From: Croceimicrobium sp963974215
GTDB lineage: Bacteria; Bacteroidota; Bacteroidia; Flavobacteriales; Schleiferiaceae
DNA length: 64,000 nucleotides
NCBI GenBank assembly: GCA_963974215.1
Contig: CAXBBL010000007.1
Location: forward strand, 186,001-250,000
Direction of reading: 5' to 3'
In this document: positions 8,532-17,589 of the stretch, piece after piece
Numbering within the stretch: the stretch's first letter is position 1
How the letters are laid out: every line of letters starts with the position of its first letter
Translations under genes and position numbers: made by a program
Notes under the pieces: model-generated
What the model was told of the DNA's origin: nothing
Databases searched by the model: none
Seen by the model: the letters and a program-made list of their open reading frames with translations, nothing else

Positions 8532-9609
8532 TTTTAGGTTTCACTCCTATTTTTATGCTGGTTTTTAAGTTCCCTGCTGGACTGTATACCTGTAAGTCAC
8601 CATCCTGATCTGTATTATCCGGTAAACGCATCGCGTAAAGCTCTAGCTCTAATTTATCGAAAGCAAGAGTGTAATAGTTCCCTACAATCATTGGGTTTTC
8701 GTCTACTCTTTTAGCAGTAGTTGACATGCTAAAAACAGATCCAGTGGGACTATTACCAATGAAGAATAATTGACTCCCCTCTTTATTGATAGTTAAAGAA
8801 TGTGGCTTCAATAAGTTATCGGTAAAATACATAACTGTATCGGGTACTATCGCCCAACCCGAATCAATAGCTGTATTCAACGTATCCAAGTTATAGCGGT
8901 ATAAACTACCTAGACCCGCGGCAAATGGATTACTATTATCAACCTTACCACCATTTAATACCCATAAATTATCGTCGGCATCAATAACCATACTGTTAGG
9001 TTTGCCACCTACGATTAACTTTGTAACAATAGTATCTTCAGTGGTACGTATAATAGTAACTGTGCTATCGTATAGAAATGCGCCTGTATTACAAACAAAG
9101 GCTAAATCTTTATGCAGCACCATTTTGGTTGGCCCTATTCCTTCTACAGGAAGTTCTTCTTTAATGTTTCCATTATTGGCATTAACGATATATACACCAT
9201 CAAATTCCCAGGAACTTATATAGTATTCATCTGGAGAGGTTTGCAAGATGTTCTTAATCTGCATGAAATTGCCATATTGCTTATCAATTTTCAAATCATC
9301 GAGATGGGTGAAAACGATTTTGTCTGAACCGGGCACAACTAAAACCAGTCGTCCTCGGTCTTCATCAATCATCATATCGCTGAGCTGCGCGCCCAAAGGA
9401 TTTATATTCGCTTTGCGAAAGACATTATTTTCGATCGTTTGACTGGCAACATCGTAATAGGCTAAGGAGCTGATGCCATTGGGAGAAACTCCTTCTATTC
9501 CAATTATGGCCTTGCGCGGCGCATCTGGAAGTGGTTGCGGATCTGTATCTTTTTTACAAGAACCGAAAATTAAACCAAGACCTAAAAGACTAAATATTAC
9601 TTTTTTCAT
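8515..9609 (-). CDS. BtuG-like (YncE/DUF5074-type) beta-propeller surface lipoprotein
   Basis: The 364-residue protein has a lipoprotein signal (lipobox F-G-S-C near residue 18) followed by K-K-D-T-D, resembling a Bacteroidota surface-export signal. The rest is repeated beta-blades of the YncE/surface-layer propeller type (I-V-N-A-N-N-G, V-D-A-D-D-N-L-W-V-L-N-G-G, P-H-S-L-T-I-N-K-E-G). BtuG, a surface cobalamin-capturing lipoprotein of Bacteroides, has this architecture. The overlapping cobT-like gene strengthens a B12 role, but no TonB receptor (BtuB) gene and no cobalamin riboswitch are visible here. Confidence 0.72.
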   Translation of the reverse strand: MKKVIFSLLGLGLIFGSCKKDTDPQPLPDAPRKAIIGIEGVSPNGISSLAYYDVASQTIENNVFRKANINPLGAQLSDMMIDEDRGRLVLVVPGSDKIVFTHLDDLKIDKQYGNFMQIKNILQTSPDEYYISSWEFDGVYIVNANNGNIKEELPVEGIGPTKMVLHKDLAFVCNTGAFLYDSTVTIIRTTEDTIVTKLIVGGKPNSMVIDADDNLWVLNGGKVDNSNPFAAGLGSLYRYNLDTLNTAIDSGWAIVPDTVMYFTDNLLKPHSLTINKEGSQLFFIGNSPTGSVFSMSTTAKRVDENPMIVGNYYTLAFDKLELELYAMRLPDNTDQDGDLQVYSPAGNLKTSIKIGVKPKNVVFK

Positions 9610-9695
9610 AATGTTGAAACTCCTTTGCGGGTGCTAAAAATAAAGGAAAAAGCTGGGATTTTACAATTCTAACAGGCAGTAAATTTTTATCAAAT

Positions 9696-11351
9696 TTATT
9701 GAGTCATTAATTGCCTAGCATTGGCCAATGCCGCCTCGGTAATTTCCTCGCCACTTAATAGACGTGCAATCTCCTCCAGTCGTTGGTCAGCATTTAATTC
9801 CTTAATGTGGGTCTGGGTATTTCCAGCAGCGTTTTCCTTCCAAACTTTGAAGTGACTATCGCCTTTGGCGGCAATTTGGGCTAAGTGCGAAATGGAAATA
9901 ACCTGCATATCTTTACCCATATCGGCTAAAATATCAGCAATTTTACGAGCAGTAGCACCACTTACGCCAGTATCTATTTCGTCAAAAATTATTGTAGGCA
10001 ATGCTTTGGTACGCGATAGAATCGCTTTTAGCGCTAACATCACGCGGCTTAGCTCGCCACCCGAGGCAATTTTACTAAGTAAAGCTGGCTTTTGGCCAAG
10101 ATTGGCAGAAAACAGGAATTGAATATCATCCTTCCCTGCTAAACTAAACTCTGCCGCCTCATTAATTTCAATGATAAATTGGGCGTCTTTCATATTTAAG
10201 CCCGACAATATTTCTTCAAGAGAGCCTTGTAATTTGGCTAAAACAGACTGTCTTGTTTTACGCAGTTTATCAGCTGCTTCTTTTAACTCTAGGTGTTTAT
10301 CGGCAATTTGCTTGCGCAGATGACTTAACTTTTCATCTCTATCTAAAGCATTGGAAATACTGGCTTCAATTTCTTCACGCTTGGCAATCAACTCTTCGTT
10401 TGAACTAACTAAGTGTTTTTTCTGCAAGCCCATTAATAAGCTCAGGCGTTGGTCAAAAGAGTCTTTTTCCAAAGGGTCGAAGCTACTGCTTTCGCCAATT
10501 TCCTCAAGCTCTGCTCTTATATCTTCAAATTCTATACTCAGGCTTTCCAAGCGATCGGCTAAACTGCTCAAGTCCTTATCAAAACGAGCCACCGATTTTA
10601 ATTGATTACGGCTTTGCTTTAGACTCTCGCTTATACAATAGGGCTCCGACTGAGCCAAACTCAAGGCTTCTGCTACGGCAGATTCGATACTACCAATGTG
10701 TTCTAATCGTGCTAGTTTTTCTTCCAACTCTTCTTGTTCGCCCGGAACTAATTTTGCCGATTCTAATTCCTCAAATAGGAATTGCATATAGTCTGCATCA
10801 CCGCCTTCATCTTTTTGCAGTAACTCTAATTTCTGAAGTTCCTTATCTAAGGAAAGATGCTCATTATAAAGTTTTTGATAGGTTGCTTTGGCCTTGGTAT
10901 TAACCGCAAAATTATCGATCAGCTCCAGCTGGAAGCCATTATTATTAAGTAATAAGGTGTCGTGTTGACTATGAACGTCGATTAATCGCTCGGTAATTTG
11001 GGAAAGAATATCCAAGCGCACGGGGCTATCATTTATAAAAGCCCTTGACTTACCGCTTGGTTGAATTTCACGACGAATAATGGTTTCCTCCTCAAAATCT
11101 AAATCATGCTCCTTGAAGGCGTCCATGAACCTTTCCGGCTTTAGCGTAAAAACACCCTCAATAATGCATTTTTTCTCAGGATTCCGCAAAGCCTTAAGAT
11201 CTGCCCTGGCCCCAAGTAAATGACCGAGCGCGCCTAGAAGTATAGACTTGCCGGCACCTGTTTCTCCGGTGATAACACTAAAACCCCGCGGGAAATTTAA
11301 GTGTAGGTTTTCTATTAAAGCAAAATTATCTACGGAAAGCTTTTGTAACAT
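9696..11351 (-). CDS. recN: DNA repair protein RecN
   Basis: The 551-residue SMC-like ATPase has Walker A G-E-T-G-A-G-K-S at residues 29-36 and long coiled coils in the middle (about 150-390). The C-terminal half holds the ABC signature (A-S-G-G-E-L-S-R-V-M-L-A) and Walker B (T-I-I-F-D-E-I-D-T-G-V-S-G). RecN tethers broken DNA ends for recombination repair. It is the last gene of the conserved bamD-rpoZ-coaBC-DUF4835-recN cluster, 2 bases after its upstream neighbour. Confidence 0.95.
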   Translation of the reverse strand: MLQKLSVDNFALIENLHLNFPRGFSVITGETGAGKSILLGALGHLLGARADLKALRNPEKKCIIEGVFTLKPERFMDAFKEHDLDFEEETIIRREIQPSGKSRAFINDSPVRLDILSQITERLIDVHSQHDTLLLNNNGFQLELIDNFAVNTKAKATYQKLYNEHLSLDKELQKLELLQKDEGGDADYMQFLFEELESAKLVPGEQEELEEKLARLEHIGSIESAVAEALSLAQSEPYCISESLKQSRNQLKSVARFDKDLSSLADRLESLSIEFEDIRAELEEIGESSSFDPLEKDSFDQRLSLLMGLQKKHLVSSNEELIAKREEIEASISNALDRDEKLSHLRKQIADKHLELKEAADKLRKTRQSVLAKLQGSLEEILSGLNMKDAQFIIEINEAAEFSLAGKDDIQFLFSANLGQKPALLSKIASGGELSRVMLALKAILSRTKALPTIIFDEIDTGVSGATARKIADILADMGKDMQVISISHLAQIAAKGDSHFKVWKENAAGNTQTHIKELNADQRLEEIARLLSGEEITEAALANARQLMTQ

Positions 11352-11353
11352 AA

Positions 11354-12253
11354 TTAACCCTGTCCCATTGTTTGATACGATGAACTATTATTTGGATCAA
11401 GCTCAATAAGAAGATCTTTTAGGTCGCCAATAGGAATCGGTTCACCCTTATTAAATATTTTTACAATTTCTGCCTGCTTGGCGTCAAACCATAACTGTAA
11501 TAAGAAACTATTGCGCCTTTGGTCGTTCACCTTTTTAAGAGACATTAAGGCCGTTTTAATATTCATTTTGGCCATGCGTATTTTACTGGCATCGTGCATC
11601 AAATCTAAACCTTGGCGGTGATAAGTGTATAAGCAAACACGGTAATTATCAAAAGCAGGGCTCGATAGATTATCGCTAAGCCAATAACGGTTTTTATTAC
11701 TGCCCCCAAAACTGTTCCAACCGCTGGTATTACTGGACTGAGCATTACCTACTATCGTTTGGGCTTGGGTATAAAACTCAGTTCCGCCCATGGCCGAATA
11801 GGTATCGTGATCCAGGCCAATAATGATATAAGTATAATAGGCTAAAACTGAAGTGAGATTCGATAAAAAGGTATTCGGCGCAAAATCCAGTCGGTCAAAT
11901 TCCAAATACTCGAAGTCAAAATCACTGTCTTGGTGTACTAAAATAGGCGACTTATAGTCCGACTTAAAAATTGGGCGACTGTAGAACACCTGAATGGTGC
12001 CACTATAGCTGTTGTTGTTGCGATTATTTATGGTAATCACAAATTGACAATCAATACGCTCTTCAAGGGCATAGCTTTCATTGGTCCACTTGCGGTTATT
12101 TAAAAACTCGCGAATAGACTTTTCCATATTATCGTAAAGCTGCTTATTAGTTGCCTGAATATTGGGAGTTAATACTTGTACCCTGGCATTAAGCTCTTGC
12201 GCTTGTATATGGCAACTAAAAATGATGCTGATGCAGAATATCCAATATTTCAT
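11354..12253 (-). CDS. DUF4835 family protein, possible type IX secretion factor (PorD-like)
   Basis: The 299-residue exported protein has a signal peptide ending S-C-H-I-Q-A-Q. It follows the DUF4835 pattern: E-L-N-A-R-V-Q-V-L-T-P-N-I-Q near the mature N-terminus, the central Y-Y-T-Y-I-I-I-G-L-D-H-D-T-Y-S, then G-T-E-F-Y. DUF4835 proteins always sit between coaBC and recN in Flavobacteria, and some annotations call them type IX secretion protein PorD. I did not verify that link. The start overlaps the end of coaBC by 38 bases. Confidence 0.82.
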   Translation of the reverse strand: MKYWIFCISIIFSCHIQAQELNARVQVLTPNIQATNKQLYDNMEKSIREFLNNRKWTNESYALEERIDCQFVITINNRNNNSYSGTIQVFYSRPIFKSDYKSPILVHQDSDFDFEYLEFDRLDFAPNTFLSNLTSVLAYYTYIIIGLDHDTYSAMGGTEFYTQAQTIVGNAQSSNTSGWNSFGGSNKNRYWLSDNLSSPAFDNYRVCLYTYHRQGLDLMHDASKIRMAKMNIKTALMSLKKVNDQRRNSFLLQLWFDAKQAEIVKIFNKGEPIPIGDLKDLLIELDPNNSSSYQTMGQG

Positions 12254-13427
12254 GCGCTAATTCTTTCTTCAATTTTAAGGAAAGAGCAATCTGCTCTTGG
12301 TTTTTACCAATTAAACGAACCTCGTTAGTGTCGTGCCCAAAGCCTCTTTCACTCTGGTCAGGGCTGTTTAGAACGATCCAGTCGCAGTTTTTGGTATGCA
12401 ATTTATTTTGAGCATTTTCAAGTGCATTCTCGGTTTCCAAGGCGAAGCCGATCACTACTTGATCTACTCTTTTCTCCGCAGCCAAGGTCTTCAAAATATC
12501 TGGATTTTTAATCAAGTCCAGCCTCATCTCTTCTTGACCAGTTTTCTTTTTAATTTTTTGGTGAGCGGGGTTTTTCGGTCGGAAATCAGAAACGGCGGCA
12601 CTGAAAATAGCCCAATCCGCTTCTTTGAAATGCTCACTGGCGGCGGCTAACATTTCTTGGGTGCTTTCTACTCTAATAATTTGAATCGCCTTTTGATCTG
12701 ATTCTAAGGCACTGGGACCCAAAACTAAGGTTACATCCGCTCCCTTTTGTACGGCGGCTTCAGCTAAGGCCATACCCATTTTCCCACTAGAACGATTCCC
12801 TATAAAACGCACGGGGTCTATCGCTTCATAGGTGGGCCCGGCGGTAATTAAAATTTTCTTTCCCGCTAAAGGAGCCTGCTCTAATAAATAAGTATTAATA
12901 TGCATTAGAATAGTTTCGGGCTCGGCCATACGTCCCTCGCCGTTTAAACCACTAGCTAGCTCCCCGCTTTCGGCAGGAATAAAATGGTGACCAAAAGACT
13001 TAAGTGTGTCAATATTATTTTGCGTGGCTGGATGTTTATACATGTCCAAATCCATGGCGGGTGCAAAAAACACTGGACATTTAACCGATAGGTACACCGC
13101 CATGAGGAAATTATCAGACTGTCCCTGAGCGATTTTAGCCAAGCTATTCGCGGTTAGCGGAGCTAATACTAAAAGGTCTGCCCATAGCCCCATTTCAACG
13201 TGATTGTGCCACTCACCTCTTTCACTTTCTTTGTCATAATATTCCCAGTAAACTGGGTTTTTACTCAAAGTAGATAAGCTTAAAGGTGTTACAAAATCGC
13301 GAGCGCTAGGGCTTAAAACAACACGTACCTCGGCCCCTGCTTTTACAAGCAAGCGCACGAGGTACGTAGTTTTATAGGCGGCAATACCACCAGTTACTCC
13401 TAGTAGTATTTTCTTTCCGCTTAACAT
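12216..13427 (-). CDS. coaBC: bifunctional phosphopantothenoylcysteine synthase/decarboxylase
   Basis: The 403-residue protein makes 4'-phosphopantetheine for coenzyme A. The CoaC half has the flavin site G-V-T-G-G-I-A-A-Y-K at residues 9-18, A-P-L-T-A-N-S-L-A-K and P-A-M-D-L-D-M. The CoaB half has I-T-A-G-P-T-Y-E-A-I-D-P-V-R-F-I, N-R-S-S-G-K-M-G and A-A-V-S-D-F-R-P. In the CoaC clamp the usual A-C-G-x-x-G-x-G-R-M reads A-S-G-L-N-G-E-G-R-M, so the clamp cysteine seems absent. I believe this is typical of Bacteroidota, but it is worth checking. It sits 5 bases after the omega gene. Confidence 0.95.
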   Translation of the reverse strand: MLSGKKILLGVTGGIAAYKTTYLVRLLVKAGAEVRVVLSPSARDFVTPLSLSTLSKNPVYWEYYDKESERGEWHNHVEMGLWADLLVLAPLTANSLAKIAQGQSDNFLMAVYLSVKCPVFFAPAMDLDMYKHPATQNNIDTLKSFGHHFIPAESGELASGLNGEGRMAEPETILMHINTYLLEQAPLAGKKILITAGPTYEAIDPVRFIGNRSSGKMGMALAEAAVQKGADVTLVLGPSALESDQKAIQIIRVESTQEMLAAASEHFKEADWAIFSAAVSDFRPKNPAHQKIKKKTGQEEMRLDLIKNPDILKTLAAEKRVDQVVIGFALETENALENAQNKLHTKNCDWIVLNSPDQSERGFGHDTNEVRLIGKNQEQIALSLKLKKELAHEILDILHQHHF

Positions 13428-13432
13428 CTTAA

Positions 13433-13768
13433 CTAGTCTTCTTCTTCCTTAGTTTCTTCGGGTCTACGGAAGTATATTTTACCTTCTTTCCACTCTGTAG
13501 CGGCAATGTGATGCGCTTTAGGTAGACTTTCGTAAAAACGAGAAACTTCAATTTGCTCTTTATTTTCGAAGATTTCTTCTAATGACTCATTATTGGTCGC
13601 GAATTCTTCTAATTTATCGTGCAATTCAATTTTAATATCCTCGGCAATTTGATCTGCACGCTTAGCTAAGATGCTCACCGCCTCATATATGTTTTGAGTT
13701 TGCGCATCGATATCGTTGTGATCACGCGTGATTGTGCTACGTGGTGCATCTACTTTTTTGAAATCCAT
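13433..13768 (-). CDS. rpoZ: DNA-directed RNA polymerase omega subunit (Bacteroidota type)
   Basis: The 111-residue acidic protein has the omega core (T-R-D-H-N-D-I-D, then N-I-Y-E-A-V-S-I-L-A-K-R-A-D-Q-I, matching the universal omega helix) and a Bacteroidota-specific C-terminal extension ending in an acidic tail. Omega helps fold and hold the beta-prime subunit. Its place between bamD and coaBC is conserved in the phylum. Confidence 0.88.
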   Translation of the reverse strand: MDFKKVDAPRSTITRDHNDIDAQTQNIYEAVSILAKRADQIAEDIKIELHDKLEEFATNNESLEEIFENKEQIEVSRFYESLPKAHHIAATEWKEGKIYFRRPEETKEEED

Positions 13769-13777
13769 ATAGTGAAT

Positions 13778-14587
13778 TTAAGATTGAATTTTAAAACTAT
13801 TAATTTCTGATTGTATAGTTGAGAATAAGATCTCTAACTCTTTATTGTACTTGCTTTCAGCGAAAGCTTCTTTAAACTCTAGATAGGAAGTCTTGCTTTC
13901 GATTAAACGCTGTAATTTCTTCTCTTCAATACTTTTATTGGCTAAACGATAGGCCGAAACACTGCGGTAATACATGCAATCTTCGCGGAACTCTGTATCA
14001 GGGAATTCATCCAAAACAATATTAAAACTTACCACGGCCGATTGATAATATTCCATATGGAAATATAGCAAAGCGCGTTCAAAAGCCTTGCGTTCTAGCT
14101 TAGCTCTAAGCTCATCTATCAATTCGTTAGCGCTCATCAACTTATCGCTGGCAGGGTACAAGTTGGCAAACAGCTGCAAATCGTTAATTGCTTTGTAAGT
14201 GAAATCTTGATCTAAACTAAAAGAAGGCGACTCTAAATAATGACAGTATCCAATCATGTAATAAGCCAACTCTGTTTTCGGGTGATTGGGGAAAGTCTTG
14301 GCGAAATTTTTAAAATGATAAGCAGCCAAAATGAAATCCTTCAGTTCATAGCTGGTCATCGCGTAGTAATAATAAACTTCCGCCGCCTTATCTGTTCCGC
14401 GATAAAGAATTAATAACTCATCGAATAAGGGATAAGCTTTGTCGTATTCCGCTTCATTGAAATACTCAACGGCTTTCGTGTATTTGTAATCAACGTCTGG
14501 ACTTTTTAAAACCTTCTGGTACTCATTACAAGAGGCTAAAGCAAATAGCAGGACGAAAATACTAAGGTATTTGAATTTGTTCTCCAT
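13778..14587 (-). CDS. bamD: outer membrane assembly lipoprotein BamD
   Basis: The 269-residue lipoprotein has the lipobox L-A-S-C near residue 20, followed by TPR-like helical repeats (Y-N-E-A-E-Y-D-K-A-Y-P-L-F-D-E-L-L, then A-A-Y-H-F-K-N-F-A-K-T-F-P). This matches BamD/YfiO, the TPR component of the BAM complex that folds beta-barrel proteins into the outer membrane. It is the first gene of the minus-strand cluster, and a TAnnTTTG box at 14599-14606 is its likely promoter. Confidence 0.93.
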   Translation of the reverse strand: MENKFKYLSIFVLLFALASCNEYQKVLKSPDVDYKYTKAVEYFNEAEYDKAYPLFDELLILYRGTDKAAEVYYYYAMTSYELKDFILAAYHFKNFAKTFPNHPKTELAYYMIGYCHYLESPSFSLDQDFTYKAINDLQLFANLYPASDKLMSANELIDELRAKLERKAFERALLYFHMEYYQSAVVSFNIVLDEFPDTEFREDCMYYRSVSAYRLANKSIEEKKLQRLIESKTSYLEFKEAFAESKYNKELEILFSTIQSEINSFKIQS

Positions 14588-14598
14588 AAATCAGCTGG

Positions 14599-14606
14599 CA
14601 AAAGTA
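14599..14606 (-). promoter_or_regulatory. -7 box for the bamD-recN cluster
   Basis: On the minus strand the sequence is TACTTTTG, an exact TAnnTTTG match, 12 bases upstream of the bamD start. No clear -33 element was seen. Confidence 0.5.
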
Positions 14607-14653
14607 CAAATTTGGCTTGAATAATCTAGGGAAAAAACGCAAGCCCCCTCTGC

Positions 14654-15703
14654 TTATTCTTCAGAAGTGCCAAATTTATCTGCCGCGAATATCTCGCTGT
14701 TTAAAATCGCTCTACTTTGATCGGGGAAATTTACTTTTATGTCTTGGTCATTTCGCACCCAATCCCTCAGCTGATCTATGTTTTCGCATTTCAGCACCTT
14801 TAAAATGGGTACTCCAAGTTGGGCCAAGGCAGCAGCATTACAATATTGCTCATACTGGCCTTTTATGGGAATCACGAATAGTTTTTTACCTAAAAAAAGT
14901 GCTTCGGCTGGTCCTTCAAAGCCAGCCGAACATAATAATCCTGCGCTAGAAGCCATGCTTTTGGCAAATTCCTTCGCATCAATTGTTCTGATTAAAACAT
15001 TAGCTTCCCGTCTGCAGCTTGTTGCCTTTCGGCTGAAGAGCTGCCATGATACATCCTCAATTTTTTGCAGAAGCTGAATTAATTTAGCATCTGCGTAAGC
15101 GGGCAAATAAACTGTGTAGTGGCCTAAATTGCTAATCTCGGCAGCACGAACATCAGCCCGAATTACCGGTGGAAAAATAAACTTATCGTAAGACTGGAAA
15201 TGGAAAGCGATATGTTTTTTAGTAGGAGCGTAATGTCTAAGAATAAACTCTCCCAAGAACTCCCTTTTTTTTGGCCGGGGGCTTTTATCGGATAAAAAAG
15301 CCGATTGGTGGCTTAAGCCAATAATAGGTCTTTTACGCAATTTACAAGCCCAAGCAGTAATGGACTCAAAGTCGTTAATTACCAAATCATAATGCTTAAC
15401 TGGAACCTTAATTATCTCTTTAATTAAACTTATTAAAGAATTGTTAAACAGAATTCTAAAATAGTTTATCCCGCCACTTTTTGTATAGTAAAAAACAGCT
15501 CCCCGGTAGGAGTATTTAATGGGATAACTGAGCTGAACCTGGCTTTGACTGCCGCTTATTAGAATGTCAATTTCGGCAAACTCTTGCAGTATTGGAATTA
15601 ATTCTAGAGCGCGAGCTGCATGGCCATTTCCAGTTCCTTGAAAAGCATATAAAACTTTTAACTTTTTAGGCAATCTCACTTTTCTTTTCAGTGACTTTAG
15701 CAA
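14654..15703 (-). CDS. MurG-like glycosyltransferase
   Basis: The 349-residue protein opens with a basic stretch and then V-L-Y-A-F-Q-G-T-G-N-G-H-A-A-R-A-L-E-L, the glycine-rich N-terminal motif of the MurG/processive glycosyltransferase group. A GT-B-type C-terminal donor region (G-L-L-C-S-A-G-F-E-G-P-A-E-A-L-F-L-G-K-K-L) follows. It overlaps the upstream LpxH-like phosphatase gene by 38 bases, so both probably serve one envelope glycolipid pathway. Similar gene pairs occur widely in Bacteroidota; the acceptor is unknown. Confidence 0.8.
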   Translation of the reverse strand: MLKSLKRKVRLPKKLKVLYAFQGTGNGHAARALELIPILQEFAEIDILISGSQSQVQLSYPIKYSYRGAVFYYTKSGGINYFRILFNNSLISLIKEIIKVPVKHYDLVINDFESITAWACKLRKRPIIGLSHQSAFLSDKSPRPKKREFLGEFILRHYAPTKKHIAFHFQSYDKFIFPPVIRADVRAAEISNLGHYTVYLPAYADAKLIQLLQKIEDVSWQLFSRKATSCRREANVLIRTIDAKEFAKSMASSAGLLCSAGFEGPAEALFLGKKLFVIPIKGQYEQYCNAAALAQLGVPILKVLKCENIDQLRDWVRNDQDIKVNFPDQSRAILNSEIFAADKFGTSEE

Positions 15704-16502
15704 TCAGACTTTCCAAATTAAGCTCTTCCATTAGACTTTCTTCTTCGGTTTCTACAATCAAGTCTTTATTATATTGATATAAGTCCCAAGTTCTGCCATC
15801 AAACTCTAGTGCGCTTAAATTCTCAATCCAATCGCCTGAGTTTAAATACCAGCACTCCCCTTTCTGATTTTCGATTAAACGTATTTGGGGTTGATGTATA
15901 TGGCCACAAGCGACGTAATAAAAGCCTTGTTCAATGGCTAAGTCACTGGCTACATTTTCAAAGCTGTTAATATAGGATACTGCGCGCTTCACACTATTTT
16001 TTATAGCCTTCGAAAAACTGTAACGCTCCCGCCCCATTTTTTCTAAAGACCAATTAACAAGGCTGTTCATGCGAATGAGTAAGTCATACCCCCATCCTCC
16101 TAACTTCGCCAACCACTTGGCTTTTTGAATAGAATGATCGAAAATATCACCGTGGAAAAACCAAGCTTTACCTTCGGGTAAATCCAGCACGAGCTTGTCT
16201 AGCAGCGCAATATTACCCATTCTGAAATCGGAAAAACGACGCAAGGCTTCATCGTGATTACCTGTGAGATAATACACCTTGGTCCCTTTAGAAGCCATAG
16301 CGAGAATTTGCTTGAGTACTTTGAGATGACTCTTGGGGAAATATCGCTTCCGAAATTGCCAGATATCAATGATATCACCGTTTAGAATTAGCTTTTCGGG
16401 GCGAATACTTTTCAAATAATCGCTTAATTCCTTGGCGCGGCAGCCATATGTACCCAGATGCAAGTCAGAAAGAACTACTATGGGAATTTGGCGTTTTTCC
16501 AT
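15666..16502 (-). CDS. UDP-2,3-diacylglucosamine diphosphatase-like metallophosphatase
   Basis: The 278-residue calcineurin-type phosphatase has all the metal motifs: L-S-D-L-H-L-G, N-G-D-I-I-D, T-G-N-H-D-E, H-G-D-I-F-D and C-G-H-I-H-Q-P. It resembles LpxH, which cleaves UDP-diacylglucosamine to lipid X in lipid A synthesis. Bacteroidota often carry several paralogues, so the gene is not named lpxH here. The C-terminal tail is acidic and extends past the catalytic domain, overlapping the glycosyltransferase gene. Confidence 0.83.
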   Translation of the reverse strand: MEKRQIPIVVLSDLHLGTYGCRAKELSDYLKSIRPEKLILNGDIIDIWQFRKRYFPKSHLKVLKQILAMASKGTKVYYLTGNHDEALRRFSDFRMGNIALLDKLVLDLPEGKAWFFHGDIFDHSIQKAKWLAKLGGWGYDLLIRMNSLVNWSLEKMGRERYSFSKAIKNSVKRAVSYINSFENVASDLAIEQGFYYVACGHIHQPQIRLIENQKGECWYLNSGDWIENLSALEFDGRTWDLYQYNKDLIVETEEESLMEELNLESLIAKVTEKKSEIA

Positions 16503-16835
16503 AATTATTTTGTGGTAAAAATGCGGAACTAAGTTTAAGTCGGTATTAATGTGAGGTTAAGCTCTTGCTCCTTAAAACCCTAGTGTAAAACCTAAGTTTT
16601 GAGCATATACCCTATGCGGACAATGCGTATAAAACTGAAAAAAAGCTCATAACGCGCTGTCATCAAGACCTTTGGCATTGAAAAACCGTTGTTTGCAAGG
16701 CCTGAAACAATTCATTTCAATCAAACTGAAATCCTTCTACGTTTCTGTTTTACCGTAAAACTCAACCTTAAATTTAAGTAAGGTAATAATTTTAGACCGC
16801 CGATAAAATGGTAATTTTAGCACAAAATTCACCCT
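16503..16835. other. 333-bp divergent intergenic region with two palindromes
   Basis: No gene was found. The right part holds GTTTTAC-C-GTAAAAC (16746-16760), with perfect 7-base arms, and CTTAAATTTAAG (16766-16777), a perfect 12-base palindrome. Both lie about 60-90 bases upstream of the HAD gene and may be operators. The weak -7-like TAATTTTA around 16810 is the only promoter hint. Confidence 0.45.
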
Positions 16836-17540
16836 ATGGAACTTATAGAACTGGAAGATCATTTCAATGCTGCTGGTGGTCAATTTATTAGCAGCGCATT
16901 TACCATGCGGCAAAAACTGCAAAATATTAAAGCCTTTATTTTTGACTGGGATGGCGTTTTTAATGATGGTTTCAAGCATTCAACCACCGGTAGTGGATTC
17001 TCCGAGGTTGATAGCGCTGGTTTGCGACTTTTGCGATATGCCTATTATCTGGTTAATCAAAAAAATGCGCCTTTAGCAATTATTACGGGAGCCGAGAACC
17101 CTAGCGCCAAATGGTTGCTCGAAAAACAAGATGGGAACGCGTTGTATCAGAAAGCTTTAGATAAGAATGTGGCCCTGCAGCATTTTTGCAATAAGCACGG
17201 ATTGAAAGCTCATGAAATTGCTTTTGTTTATGATGATGTAATTGATCTAAAAATAACTGAGAAATGCGGATTAAGTTTTTGCATCGGGCGTTTGGCTAAT
17301 CCCTTATTTATGAACTACGTCGAAGAGAAGTCTTTAGCGGATTACATCACTGCCAGTCAAGGTAATGAACATGGAGTGCGCGAAGTTTGCGAACTTTTAG
17401 TGGGCCTTTATGGTAATTACAATGCCTGCCTTGAAGGTTTGTTAAAGAGCGATGATTCCTACCGTCAGCATAAAGAAGATTTGAAGTCTTTTAAGGCCGA
17501 AGTCTTCGAAATAGACGGAACAGATGTGATCATAGCTTAA
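16836..17540 (+). CDS. KdsC-like HAD phosphatase
   Basis: The 234-residue HAD protein has motif I F-D-W-D-G-V-F-N-D-G near residues 36-45, motif II I-I-T-G-A-E-N-P-S-A, and motif IV Y-D-D-V-I-D-L. This is the layout of the cap-less KdsC/NeuC-type phosphatases that dephosphorylate KDO-8-phosphate or related 8/9-carbon sugar acids. It is longer than KdsC (about 180 residues) because of a leading segment and a C-terminal tail, so the substrate is uncertain. The first methionine gives a 28-residue leader; a start at the second (16903) is possible. Confidence 0.75.
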   Translation: MELIELEDHFNAAGGQFISSAFTMRQKLQNIKAFIFDWDGVFNDGFKHSTTGSGFSEVDSAGLRLLRYAYYLVNQKNAPLAIITGAENPSAKWLLEKQDGNALYQKALDKNVALQHFCNKHGLKAHEIAFVYDDVIDLKITEKCGLSFCIGRLANPLFMNYVEEKSLADYITASQGNEHGVREVCELLVGLYGNYNACLEGLLKSDDSYRQHKEDLKSFKAEVFEIDGTDVIIA

Positions 17541-17589
17541 ATGTCAATCTTTTTTATTTGGTTTGCGTTTCAGAAACAATCGAAAAATT

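Noticed and set aside
16737..16979. Minus-strand open frame of 80 codons
   Set aside because: It overlaps the HAD gene start and the palindromes, has no family resemblance and no promoter.
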